Shown here: positions 40,374-48,730 of the stretch, in pieces
Layout: the number at the start of each line of letters is the position of its first letter
Numbering within the stretch: the stretch's first letter is position 1
DNA from: Cyclobacteriaceae bacterium
Lineage (GTDB): Bacteria > Bacteroidota > Bacteroidia > Cytophagales > Cyclobacteriaceae
Assembly: GCA_013141055.1 (NCBI GenBank)
Contig: JABFRS010000002.1
Location: 930,001 to 994,000 of the forward strand
Direction: 5' to 3'
Length of the DNA stretch: 64,000 bases
Notes under the pieces: model-generated
Databases searched by the model: none
Seen by the model: only the letters and a program-made list of their open reading frames with translations
Told to the model about the DNA's origin: nothing
Program-made: the position numbers and the translations under genes

Positions 40374-42851
40374 TTAAGATTTACCTGACCGTATATCGTT
40401 CGCCAACTCAGCAATGCCTTTGCGGATATCTCCTCCCCATTTTTTAGAATAGGCCTGAACTTTAATCTTTTCGGATTCCTCTGTTGTATAAGCCAGATAC
40501 TCCTCCAAGGAAACTTCAGTGGCATAAACTTTCGATAGCATCCCGCCAAGGCTGATAAACACCTCTTTGTACTTGCGAGAGGGATCATTGCTTTTATTGA
40601 TGGAGAGTACGAGAGCCTTCTCCTTCTCAGTTAATCCCAAGAGTTCCTGTATCTGGTCGAACTTGTTCTGGTACTTGCTTTGATCCAGAAGGATCTTGCA
40701 GTCTGAGTTGTTGATGATTGCCTGCTTGACAACCGGTGAGCTTATAATGTCTTCAACCTCCTGGGTGACAACAATTGCCTCTCCGTAGAATTTTCGAACT
40801 GTCTTGAATAGGTACTTGATATATTCCGCCATGCCTTCGCGAGCAATTGCCTTCCATGCCTCTTCGATAAGGATCATCTTGCGAACTCCTTTCAGCTTCC
40901 GCATCTTGGAAATGAAGACTTCCATAATAATGATTGTGACAACCGGGAACAGGATCGGGTGATCCTTAATGTTGTCCAGCTCAAAGACGATGAACCTTTC
41001 CTTTAATAAATCAAGATTCTCCCTGGCATTCAGCAGGTAATCAAACTCGCCACCTTTATAGTAAGGCCGTAGAACGTATAGGAAATTTTCTACGTCGAAG
41101 TCCTTTTCCTTGACTTTATCTTCCTTGAGGGTCGCGACAAAGACATCCCTTAGAAATTCGTAGAATGTGTCAAAGCATGGGAACAGTTTCCTGTTTTCGT
41201 TCAGTTGCTTGTAATACATCTGAAGGGAAATGGACAATGCTACGTATTCTGAGCGGTTAAATGTCTCATCATCCTTTTTCCAAAGGGCAAGCAGAAGTGT
41301 TTTGATGCTCTCCTTCTTTTCGGTGTCAAGCGTGTCTCCCTGTCCGATATAGAAGGGATTGAATCGAATAGGATTGGCTTCGTCGTAAGTGAAGTAATAT
41401 CCATTCACCAGGTCACACAACCCCTTGTAAGAATGACCAACGTCCACAAGTACGATGTGGGTACCCTGCTCATAATATGAGCGGACCATGTGGTTGGTGA
41501 AGAATGATTTTCCGCTTCCGGAAGGGCCAAGTATGAACTTATTCCGGTTGGTACATATTCCCTTCTTTACCGGTTCGTCAGAAATATCAACGTGAATAGG
41601 TTTGCCAGTTAACCTGTCGCCAAGGCGGATGCCCACAGGACTAATGGACGATTGATAATTCGTTTCGAGATTGAGAAAGCAAGTCGCCTGTTCGGCGAAC
41701 GTGTCGAAGGTGTCATTCATAGGAAAGTCTGCCTCGTTTCCCGGAAGACCTGCCCAGAAAATCTGCGGGGCTCCATCGGTTTCCTGGCGGGCTACTGAAT
41801 CCATTTGTGCTAAAGCCGACGAGACTTGCGTTTTAAGTTCTTTTAGCTCTTGCTTGTTCTCAGTCCAAAGCATAATGTTAAAATGTGCCTTGACGGGAAG
41901 CTTTTGAGATGAAATAGCCTCGTTCAGGAAATCATTGGTCGCGTCGCGGCTGATGGAGTTTTCCCTGGAATAGGTGGAAAGAGATTGCAGTCTCAGCCGT
42001 TTGCTTTCGAGTTGCTTGACCGTTTTGTGTGAATCTTCAATGAATATGTATTGATTGAAGATGTGATTACACGAAAGCAATTGACCCAGCGGAGACGCAA
42101 ATCCGACGCTGAACTTTGTCTTGTCGGTGGAGTATTTGTCGTAGTTAATACGTGATCCACATAATGAAGGCAGGTCTTCAACGTCAGCAAGGGAATACAG
42201 TTGGCAATGCTGATCTCCAATCCGCAGTTCATCCCGGAAATGAATGTCGCTCACCACTGGTTTGTCTGACTCTGCCAGAAGAAAGCAATACCTCTCCAGG
42301 AGTCCGGGGCTTTCTTCCGTCCCTGCAAGTTGATCATCCCTGATACGTTGAAGCTTTATGAACCCACTGTCCTGGAGTATCCTTTCAAACTGACCTGCGT
42401 TGTCAAGAAACTCCTGCATCCGTTGTGGATTGAGCGTTTCCTCCGGCACGATGGTCCGGCGAATGAGATTTGAGAACACTGAGCTGGATGGCTTTCTATT
42501 GGCCGGTTTCCTTGTAAGGAAGATCTGGCATCGGTGATCCAGGTATGGGCGCTCATTGAAAAATCTCTCGCTTGCCCGCGAGAGAAATGACGTGTCTTTG
42601 GATTCAAAATCAGCCTTGTATCCCTTTGAGAAAAACCAATCCTGTTTATGGAAAATAGAATAGGCCGGTAGAACTTTGATGGCCTTGACCAACACTTGGT
42701 GGAAGGCTTCGTATTCCTGATCCGACAACGTGAATATCTCCGGGAGAGTCACCTCGTAGGCAAGGGTAATGTCACCCTGCTTTGACAGGATACAGTCGTG
42801 CTCGACTTTGTAGATGGGAAATACTTTCGAGAGGGAAATTGGCTGACTCAT
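40374..42851 (-). CDS. traG: TraG, VirB4-like conjugation ATPase
   Basis: The 825-residue protein has an N-terminal domain (KVFPIYKVEHDCILSKQGDI) and a RecA-like ATPase with Walker A ILGPSGSGKSFFTNH near residue 445 and Walker B RKMILIEEAWKAI near 650; VVTQEVEDI further on is also typical of TraG/VirB4. It powers assembly of the channel and pilus at the inner membrane. It overlaps traF by ATGA and is followed by the TraI-like genes. Confidence 0.96.
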   Translation of the reverse strand: MSQPISLSKVFPIYKVEHDCILSKQGDITLAYEVTLPEIFTLSDQEYEAFHQVLVKAIKVLPAYSIFHKQDWFFSKGYKADFESKDTSFLSRASERFFNERPYLDHRCQIFLTRKPANRKPSSSVFSNLIRRTIVPEETLNPQRMQEFLDNAGQFERILQDSGFIKLQRIRDDQLAGTEESPGLLERYCFLLAESDKPVVSDIHFRDELRIGDQHCQLYSLADVEDLPSLCGSRINYDKYSTDKTKFSVGFASPLGQLLSCNHIFNQYIFIEDSHKTVKQLESKRLRLQSLSTYSRENSISRDATNDFLNEAISSQKLPVKAHFNIMLWTENKQELKELKTQVSSALAQMDSVARQETDGAPQIFWAGLPGNEADFPMNDTFDTFAEQATCFLNLETNYQSSISPVGIRLGDRLTGKPIHVDISDEPVKKGICTNRNKFILGPSGSGKSFFTNHMVRSYYEQGTHIVLVDVGHSYKGLCDLVNGYYFTYDEANPIRFNPFYIGQGDTLDTEKKESIKTLLLALWKKDDETFNRSEYVALSISLQMYYKQLNENRKLFPCFDTFYEFLRDVFVATLKEDKVKEKDFDVENFLYVLRPYYKGGEFDYLLNARENLDLLKERFIVFELDNIKDHPILFPVVTIIIMEVFISKMRKLKGVRKMILIEEAWKAIAREGMAEYIKYLFKTVRKFYGEAIVVTQEVEDIISSPVVKQAIINNSDCKILLDQSKYQNKFDQIQELLGLTEKEKALVLSINKSNDPSRKYKEVFISLGGMLSKVYATEVSLEEYLAYTTEESEKIKVQAYSKKWGGDIRKGIAELANDIRSGKS

Positions 42852-43177
42852 GGATGATTTGCCTTTGTGAGTTGAGTGAAAATCTTGCGTGTCCTTCCAG
42901 TGACGGCGTCCGGGATACTCCGGATGGCCAACTTCTTTAGCAGACCGTATTGCCCGTATTTATCACTCATCCGGTAGACGGTCATGAACAAAATAGTTCC
43001 GAGTATCCCGACGAGGGCCAAGCAGAAGAACATATTGACACCGGCGATGTAGAGTATTGCGAACAGGATCAACAATCCTATCAAGCCCACCGCCAAGTAT
43101 GCGATGTATTGTGCCTTGAGTCCTTTAAACTCGATTGGCTTGTTGATTCCCTTGTTGATCTTATAAATGCTGCTCAT
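42848..43177 (-). CDS. traF: TraF, VirB3-like membrane protein (DUF4133)
   Basis: The ATG at 43177 gives 109 residues and lies 10 bp after the previous stop; the longer frame overlaps that gene. It begins SSIYKINKGINKPIEFKGLK, a TraF signature, followed by two membrane helices (YIAYLAVGLIGLLILFAILY and FFCLALVGILGTILFMTVY) and a basic tail. It is an inner-membrane partner of TraG. An ATGA overlap couples it to traG. Confidence 0.92.
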   Translation of the reverse strand: MSSIYKINKGINKPIEFKGLKAQYIAYLAVGLIGLLILFAILYIAGVNMFFCLALVGILGTILFMTVYRMSDKYGQYGLLKKLAIRSIPDAVTGRTRKIFTQLTKANHP

Positions 43178-43187
43178 GTACGTGAGA

Positions 43188-43646
43188 TTATATTCCTCGT
43201 CCGGCCTTTCGTTTCTGTTCGTTTGGGCTCTTCGCATCATTTCTTGAGAATGCCTCGGGTGTGGGATTTTGACTAACCTGATCTGTCTTTTGATTCACAT
43301 CCCCACGCACTTTGTCTTCATCGTCGGTTTGCCTGATGCCGAAATACTTCTCTCGAAGATTCTTCACTAACTGGTCGGCGATGTATTGCGTGTCGAGTTC
43401 TATTGCAGGCGGCATTTTGACGAGCACCAGGTCTTCTCGTTGCGACATTTCTCCCCAACTTCCCTTGAATGCGTTCTTGGTCTTAGGGTCATACATGACC
43501 TCGGTATGGTCGCCGCTGTCGTGCACGTCATAAAAGGAGATTGTATTTTTGTCGTTATCGACTTGACGGAACTCAAGTTTCTCCAGATCGACGTGGAAGT
43601 CGGTATCATGGATTCTAAGTATCGGGAGTATTCTAGACTCTTCCAT
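43188..43646 (-). CDS. Unknown soluble protein between traE and traF
   Basis: The frame opens at 43817, overlapping traE. The ATG at 43646, ten bases after the traE stop, gives 152 residues (EESRILPILRIHDTDFHVDL). Residues 1-100 form a beta-rich domain (ILRIHDTDFHVDLEKLEFRQ, TISFYDVHDS, MYDPKTKNAFKG) and the last 50 are disordered, Gln/Asn/Lys-rich. No motif is recognised. Its fixed place in a tight transfer operon suggests a transfer-related job. Confidence 0.7.
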   Translation of the reverse strand: MEESRILPILRIHDTDFHVDLEKLEFRQVDNDKNTISFYDVHDSGDHTEVMYDPKTKNAFKGSWGEMSQREDLVLVKMPPAIELDTQYIADQLVKNLREKYFGIRQTDDEDKVRGDVNQKTDQVSQNPTPEAFSRNDAKSPNEQKRKAGRGI

Positions 43647-43656
43647 AATCGAAAAG

Positions 43657-43989
43657 TTAGATTCCGAAGAATGAGCGAAGCACGGTAGCAACAATGACAA
43701 GAAATACACAGCTTCCGAACCAAGCAGCAGCCACCTTCCCTGTATCCGGATCACCACTATTCCATTTTTGATAAACCTTGACGGCCCCGACAAGACCGAG
43801 AATTGCACCGATGGCATACATAAGGCTTGTGCCGGTGGTGAAATAACTTCTCACTCTCATTGTTGCCTCATTGATTCCGGCATTGCCGTCCTGGGCATGA
43901 GCTGGCAAGAGAAGAGTCAAGGCGTAGATAACCACCGCCAGTCCAAAAGCCCTGCCTTTTCTGATTGTTAAATGAATCCTCTGTTTCAT
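43657..43989 (-). CDS. traE: TraE, VirB2-like pilin candidate (DUF4134)
   Basis: The ATG at 43989 gives 110 residues with a signal peptide (RAFGLAVVIYALTLLLPAHAQ); earlier Met codons would overlap the preceding gene. The mature part has two membrane helices (SLMYAIGAILGLVGAVKVYQ and AAWFGSCVFLVIVATVLRSF) separated by KWNSGDPDTGK, the DUF4134/TraE pattern. It is the likely pilin or pilin-like subunit. It is the second gene of the tra operon. Confidence 0.92.
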   Translation of the reverse strand: MKQRIHLTIRKGRAFGLAVVIYALTLLLPAHAQDGNAGINEATMRVRSYFTTGTSLMYAIGAILGLVGAVKVYQKWNSGDPDTGKVAAAWFGSCVFLVIVATVLRSFFGI

Positions 43990-44014
43990 AGCATTTGTAT
44001 TTATTTGATTGATT

Positions 44015-44608
44015 TTAGTTTGTTGTAAAATCTTTGTTGTCATCAAGCCACCATGATTTGATCTCATCCTCTTCGAATTGAGTGTTGGGGTTACCGAATA
44101 ATCCATTTTGAATGTAGACGTTGATTTCATCCTGAAAACTCGATTCAATGAGTTGTGGGAACTTTGAGAATAGCGGTTTGAAAGCAAGCATTGCTTCCTC
44201 CTTGTCGTAGGGAGGGAAGTTTTCGATTATTGAATTTGCCTGTTTGAGAAGTTCGGCGACAGCTTTCGCGAGTGTATCCTCTGGAGCGTCGGCGGTAGAA
44301 ACCGTAATCGGTTCCTCAGGTTCGTTTTTCTTCACCATCTCTTTAACTTCCACATCCTCTGCATCGACACTTTTTTCATGTGGAACATTTACTGTGGTCA
44401 TGCATTTGACTTTCCCCATGAGATCGTTGGATTCATTTGAATCACTTTGATCGGTAGCGAGAATCTCGCTGATAGCGTTTGACTTCTTTTGTTTGAAAAT
44501 AAATTTGATCTCTTCGCTGTAGAGTAACAGCACGGTGATTGCATAATAACTTCCAACGATCAGGCTGATCGTCGTAAAGAACTCCTGCCAGGAAATTGAT
44601 TGTAACAT
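44015..44608 (-). CDS. Unknown single-span membrane protein, first gene of the tra operon
   Basis: The 197-residue protein has one N-terminal transmembrane segment (FFTTISLIVGSYYAITVLLL), a disordered acidic middle (about 45-105) and a helical C-terminal domain (LAKAVAELLKQANSIIENFP, EIKSWWLDD). Such genes precede traE in Bacteroidetes elements without known function. It starts 25 bases upstream of the traE ATG and heads the transcript reading to 32643. The candidate operator at 44641-44692 lies just upstream. Confidence 0.75.
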   Translation of the reverse strand: MLQSISWQEFFTTISLIVGSYYAITVLLLYSEEIKFIFKQKKSNAISEILATDQSDSNESNDLMGKVKCMTTVNVPHEKSVDAEDVEVKEMVKKNEPEEPITVSTADAPEDTLAKAVAELLKQANSIIENFPPYDKEEAMLAFKPLFSKFPQLIESSFQDEINVYIQNGLFGNPNTQFEEDEIKSWWLDDNKDFTTN

Positions 44609-44640
44609 AGCCTTCGTGTTTGATTACGAAGGCGAAAGTG

Positions 44641-44692
44641 CGGGCTAACTAAATTGAAAATTCAGAAGTTCGGGCGAAGATGGGGACGATTT
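44641..44692 (-). promoter_or_regulatory. Candidate operator region, copy B (TTCGGGCGAA)
   Basis: AAGTTCGGGCGAAGATGGGG (44667-44686) with GGGCTAA at 44642-44648 matches copy A at 11170-11247. It lies 33-84 bp upstream of the first tra gene. TTCG-nn-CGAA is a short palindrome. A regulator acting on both the HTH gene and tra operon is inferred. No -7 box is clearly placed. Confidence 0.55.
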
Positions 44693-44869
44693 ATTTAAGT
44701 TGGTTTTGGCACAGCTACAATGCATGCTGCTATCAGTTCATCCAACGTGTTTGCATATTTGCAGTTCTCGTATAACTCTATCAATTGCTTTTTGTTAAGA
44801 CTTACATCGTTATGGGTAAGATCTTGTAAGTTATCAGTCTACGGCTACGATGAGCGGCCTCACGCTTCT

Positions 44870-45808
44870 CTAGCCTATGCGATACCAGACATTTCCTTCG
44901 AAATATTCGGGTTCCAAGTCAATTTCGTACTCCCTCTCGTTTTCAAGAACGCTGAACAAATCAACCCTTGACGCATATTTCAAATAGATGACAAGAGGAA
45001 ACTGGCTTGAATCAATTAAGGGCCTTCGTGCGTACCGAGTTGAATTGACCTTTAGATGAATGTCAAATACCTCATCATCCAAATTTAGAAATGAAATGAA
45101 TACTTCCCCACGAAGATCCCTTAGTAGTACATAAGAATCCCGCCTTAACTCTAGAGTAGCAACGACGAAGTCGGACAGGGCTACGACGTCATTGTATCGT
45201 TTAATCACTGACGACTTATAAAACAATTCTTTGGCTGCAGTCACGCGCGGCACGGCCTTACGAGTTGATGTAAAGAGCTCATTAACTCGTTCCCGAATGT
45301 CTTCTTGTATTAGGCGATTAAAGATTGGTTTAGTTAATATTTCCTGATCCCATCCTATATTAAGGGTGTATCCGATAACCTGATACTTTTCATGATTAAA
45401 ACGAAAAAGATGTATCGGTTTTCTTTCGATGAGTGCTTGTAAATGTTGTGATGTCAGTTTTCCCTGAAAAATCCCATTGACATATTTCAGAAATTGTTCT
45501 TTTTTCGTTATCAAATTCGTGCAAAGAACAAATTCATACGAGCCACTGTCTCGGCAACGAATAAAATAAAGTATCCGCTTCGCTATTCGTTTCCTTTCGA
45601 GGTCCTCTAGTTTTGACGGAGATTTACAACAATACTCGAACTCTTCAGATGATGAAGTGAAGACCGCGAACAGAGATTCCTCTTTCGCCGAAATAGCAAA
45701 AGCTCTTGCTTTTTCAAGTTGCTCATGCTCCGAAATGGCAAAGCCATTTTCAAAAAAGAAGAGCTCTGAATCTTGAAATATTTTGTTTTCTCTTACTAGA
45801 ATTTCCAT
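44870..45808 (-). CDS. Unknown protein at the end of the seven-gene RM/helicase operon
   Basis: The 312-residue product begins immediately after the res stop (TGA then ATG at 45808). It has no transmembrane segment. Residues 5-30 read ENKIFQDSELFFFENGFAIS; a middle region contains IGYTLNIGWDQEILTKPIFN and a later part VVALSDFVVATLELRRDSYV and ISFLNLDDEVFDIHLK. No nuclease or ATP motif is seen. Possible roles include a specificity, sensor or immunity protein for the operon; none is supported by motif. Confidence 0.7.
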   Translation of the reverse strand: MEILVRENKIFQDSELFFFENGFAISEHEQLEKARAFAISAKEESLFAVFTSSSEEFEYCCKSPSKLEDLERKRIAKRILYFIRCRDSGSYEFVLCTNLITKKEQFLKYVNGIFQGKLTSQHLQALIERKPIHLFRFNHEKYQVIGYTLNIGWDQEILTKPIFNRLIQEDIRERVNELFTSTRKAVPRVTAAKELFYKSSVIKRYNDVVALSDFVVATLELRRDSYVLLRDLRGEVFISFLNLDDEVFDIHLKVNSTRYARRPLIDSSQFPLVIYLKYASRVDLFSVLENEREYEIDLEPEYFEGNVWYRIG

Positions 45809-48730
45809 TCATAAATTCACCGAGGAAGTCACAACATCAAAATCCACACCAAGTGCATCGAAGTGCTTTCTGCCACACTTAACTTTATCAGCCTCCGAGT
45901 TTCTGAGCTTTTCAAAATCTTTAGTAGCTTTTGTTTCCCTCACCAAATAGATCTTCACGTCTTCTTCCTTAACAATAGCCCAATCAGGATTGTAAAATCC
46001 TACTGGCGTTTCTACCTGAAACCATCTAGGCAGCTTAACAAATAGCTTAATGTCATCACGTTTGTCCAAGTCGTCCGCAAATTTCCTTTCCACCTCGCTA
46101 TCATAAACTACAGCATCATAAATAGAGTTCTTTACTTCCAACCGATTATGTAGATAACTTAAGATTTCAACGTCCTCGAATTGTGTCATGCGCCATTCAT
46201 CGCCTGCAATCTTATTGTATTGAACGCCATCGATCATTACCTTATGTAGTTCAATCTTGATTATGCCCGAAACTGCGTCCATGAATTTTTGTGGGTTGAT
46301 GGCAAATTCTTCCAAGCGTCCACTGCCTTTCAGGATTTCGACTATGGTCTTTCTTGTCAACTCCGTCTCACGTTGAATATAGGCGATAATGTCTGGTAAA
46401 CCACCGAGGTGTGAAAGCTTAAGATAATGTACCCTGGTTTCTTCGGAGGTGATTCCTTTTATGTCAATATCCAATTGTGCTTCTCGATATGAGACACTCA
46501 TTGCCTCAACCTTTTCCATCCTTCTGATTGACTTGATGCTGTTAGAAACAAGTTCCTCTGTTGAGTATTTGACCTCGTAGGTTGTTTTGTGCTTAATCTT
46601 ATTCCAAAGGTTTTCAAACTCCGAGTCAAGGAATACTTGTTTGTTAATCTTAAGCCGTTTTGGTTCTTCGTCCCTCTTGATGTGTCTGTTTAGTTGATAG
46701 CTTTGTAGCAGGTCAATGATTTGAGGCTCCAATTCCTTCAAATCATCACTTAGACCTAGAGAAAACCCGTCTTGTTGGGGAGTGAAAGTCTTAGTGATCT
46801 TCCCACTAGCATCGATAAATCCTTTTGCTGCCAATTCAGTCCATACTTTTTCTGAACCGATCCGCCCCAGACCTATTTCAACGCCAGCTTCAACTTTCTG
46901 AATCAGATTTGAGAATCCAATTTTAGGGATTTTACCAAATGTCACGCCGCAATCATCTTCATACTCCGTTTGCAACGCTCGGGCAAAATCCTCGTAACTC
47001 TCATTAGCAATTATCAAAAGCTTGTTGATATTGTCATCGAACACTCGTTCTCCATTTTGGTTTACAGGAAGACGCAGACCACGACCTATTTCCTGACGTT
47101 TTTTCATTGCAGACCGTGATTCGTTCAATGTACAGATTTGAAAAACATTTGGGTTGTCCCACCCCTCGCGCAATGCCGAATGTGAGAAAATGAATTTTAA
47201 AGGCTCTTCATTTGAAAGAAGCTGTTCCTTGTTCTGCATGATCTTGGCGTATGTATCATCGTCATCCTTAGTTGAGCCGCTGGTATCCTTAAAAGCCCCT
47301 TTCTTATCTTGACTGAAATAACCATCGTGAATTCTGTCAACGCTGAATTCGTCCAGTTCCTTGTATTGAGGTTGCTTAATTAATTCCTGGTAATGCTTTT
47401 CGAATTGTTGCGCAAATTTGCCCTTAACCGGTCGTCCTTCCGCATCGTACTCACGATAGTTGGAAACTCGATCGATAAAAAAAAGAGATAGCACCTTGAT
47501 GCCCTTGCCCTTTAATTGCAACTCTTTGTCCAAGTGCCTTTTGATAGTGTTTCGAATCTGAACCTCCATGAGGTCATTTCTAACTCCGCCACGTTCCTGG
47601 CCAAGCATTAGCCTGCCAAGCGTAAAGTCTATGTATTCGTTGCCGGGTTCCGCACTTATATCTGTTATTTGAAATCCATTTCGATAGTTTTCGCGCTCGT
47701 TTGACAATACGTACAGATCTGCATTCTGCTTAACCCAGATCTTCTTTTCTCTTGGGCCTTTCGGGGTATTCTCATGAATTGCGATCCGAGCCTGGATTCC
47801 CTTCTTATTGTCGACGGCTAGTAATTTTATATAGGCATCATTCTGTGCATTCACACCCTCAACAGAAGCGACTACAATTTGTTTTACCAAACGAAGTTCG
47901 TACGCTTTAATAGGGTCAAGTTTGTGAACAAGGTTGTAAACATTCTTATGAGTAGCTGAGTAACGAAAAATGCAAAGTGGGTTCAGCGACTTAATAGCCT
48001 CCTGCGCCTTTGGCGTGCCGTCAACACTTTGAGGCTCATCGATTATTACAAAAGGCCTGGCGGCTTGAACAAATTCAATCGGTTTTCTGCCTGAGAGTTT
48101 ATCACTTTCTTTGAAAATAACATTACTTTTTTTGCTATCATCATCATCTGAAAAATCCTTACGGAATGCATCAATATTAATTATCATGATTTGCAACTGA
48201 TTGCTGGTTGCAAACTGCCGCAGCCTATTGGCCTTACGTGAATCATAAACAAAGTACTCAAACTCAATATTATTATAGAGAGCCTTGAAATGGTCTTTGG
48301 TAATCTCAATGTTTTTTAACGCACCTTCCCGAATGGCCACACTTGGCACCACTACAATAAATTTCTTGAAACCGTACTTGTGACTTAACTCGAAAATGGT
48401 CCGCAGGTAAACATACGTCTTGCCGGTACCGGTCTCCATTTCAACGGAAAAATTCAACGCATTTTCTTTAAACTCGTCTTCATTAGTATGATCAAGGTCG
48501 TTCTTTTCTTGAGTCCTTTGAAGGTTCTTTAGTATAGATTCATCGGACAAGAGCAGATTGTTCCCGGTTCCCAATTCCGTTTGAAGTAAACTCTTTTGCC
48601 CGAAATTGTCATAGGCTGTTAGCTCGATAGAGAAATCGCCCTGACTTAGGGGTTGTCCATCAAATAAGTCAACAATGCTGCTGATGGCAGTAAGTTGGTA
48701 GGGTTGGGAGCTATCAAACTTTAATTTCAT
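45809..48730 (-). CDS. res: Type III restriction endonuclease subunit (Res)
   Basis: The 973-residue protein has a superfamily II helicase core: Walker A VEMETGTGKTYVYLRTIF at about residue 95, box II VIIDEPQ near 228, motif III FRYSATHKN near 255, and ending in QEIGRGLRLPVNQNG near 560. A C-terminal nuclease reads NPDWAIVKEED then LVRETKATKDFEKLRN (PD, ETK) near 912-935. This is the arrangement of type III Res. It overlaps mod by ATGA and precedes the 312-residue gene without spacing. Confidence 0.95.
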   Translation of the reverse strand: MKLKFDSSQPYQLTAISSIVDLFDGQPLSQGDFSIELTAYDNFGQKSLLQTELGTGNNLLLSDESILKNLQRTQEKNDLDHTNEDEFKENALNFSVEMETGTGKTYVYLRTIFELSHKYGFKKFIVVVPSVAIREGALKNIEITKDHFKALYNNIEFEYFVYDSRKANRLRQFATSNQLQIMIINIDAFRKDFSDDDDSKKSNVIFKESDKLSGRKPIEFVQAARPFVIIDEPQSVDGTPKAQEAIKSLNPLCIFRYSATHKNVYNLVHKLDPIKAYELRLVKQIVVASVEGVNAQNDAYIKLLAVDNKKGIQARIAIHENTPKGPREKKIWVKQNADLYVLSNERENYRNGFQITDISAEPGNEYIDFTLGRLMLGQERGGVRNDLMEVQIRNTIKRHLDKELQLKGKGIKVLSLFFIDRVSNYREYDAEGRPVKGKFAQQFEKHYQELIKQPQYKELDEFSVDRIHDGYFSQDKKGAFKDTSGSTKDDDDTYAKIMQNKEQLLSNEEPLKFIFSHSALREGWDNPNVFQICTLNESRSAMKKRQEIGRGLRLPVNQNGERVFDDNINKLLIIANESYEDFARALQTEYEDDCGVTFGKIPKIGFSNLIQKVEAGVEIGLGRIGSEKVWTELAAKGFIDASGKITKTFTPQQDGFSLGLSDDLKELEPQIIDLLQSYQLNRHIKRDEEPKRLKINKQVFLDSEFENLWNKIKHKTTYEVKYSTEELVSNSIKSIRRMEKVEAMSVSYREAQLDIDIKGITSEETRVHYLKLSHLGGLPDIIAYIQRETELTRKTIVEILKGSGRLEEFAINPQKFMDAVSGIIKIELHKVMIDGVQYNKIAGDEWRMTQFEDVEILSYLHNRLEVKNSIYDAVVYDSEVERKFADDLDKRDDIKLFVKLPRWFQVETPVGFYNPDWAIVKEEDVKIYLVRETKATKDFEKLRNSEADKVKCGRKHFDALGVDFDVVTSSVNL

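Noticed and set aside
40364-40588. N-terminal extension of the TraI-like gene at 39671
   Set aside because: It lies inside traG; the ATG at 40363 has a signal peptide and correct spacing.
44720-44971. 83-residue plus-strand frame in the tra/RM gap
   Set aside because: It overlaps the 3' end of the 312-residue gene and has no coding features.
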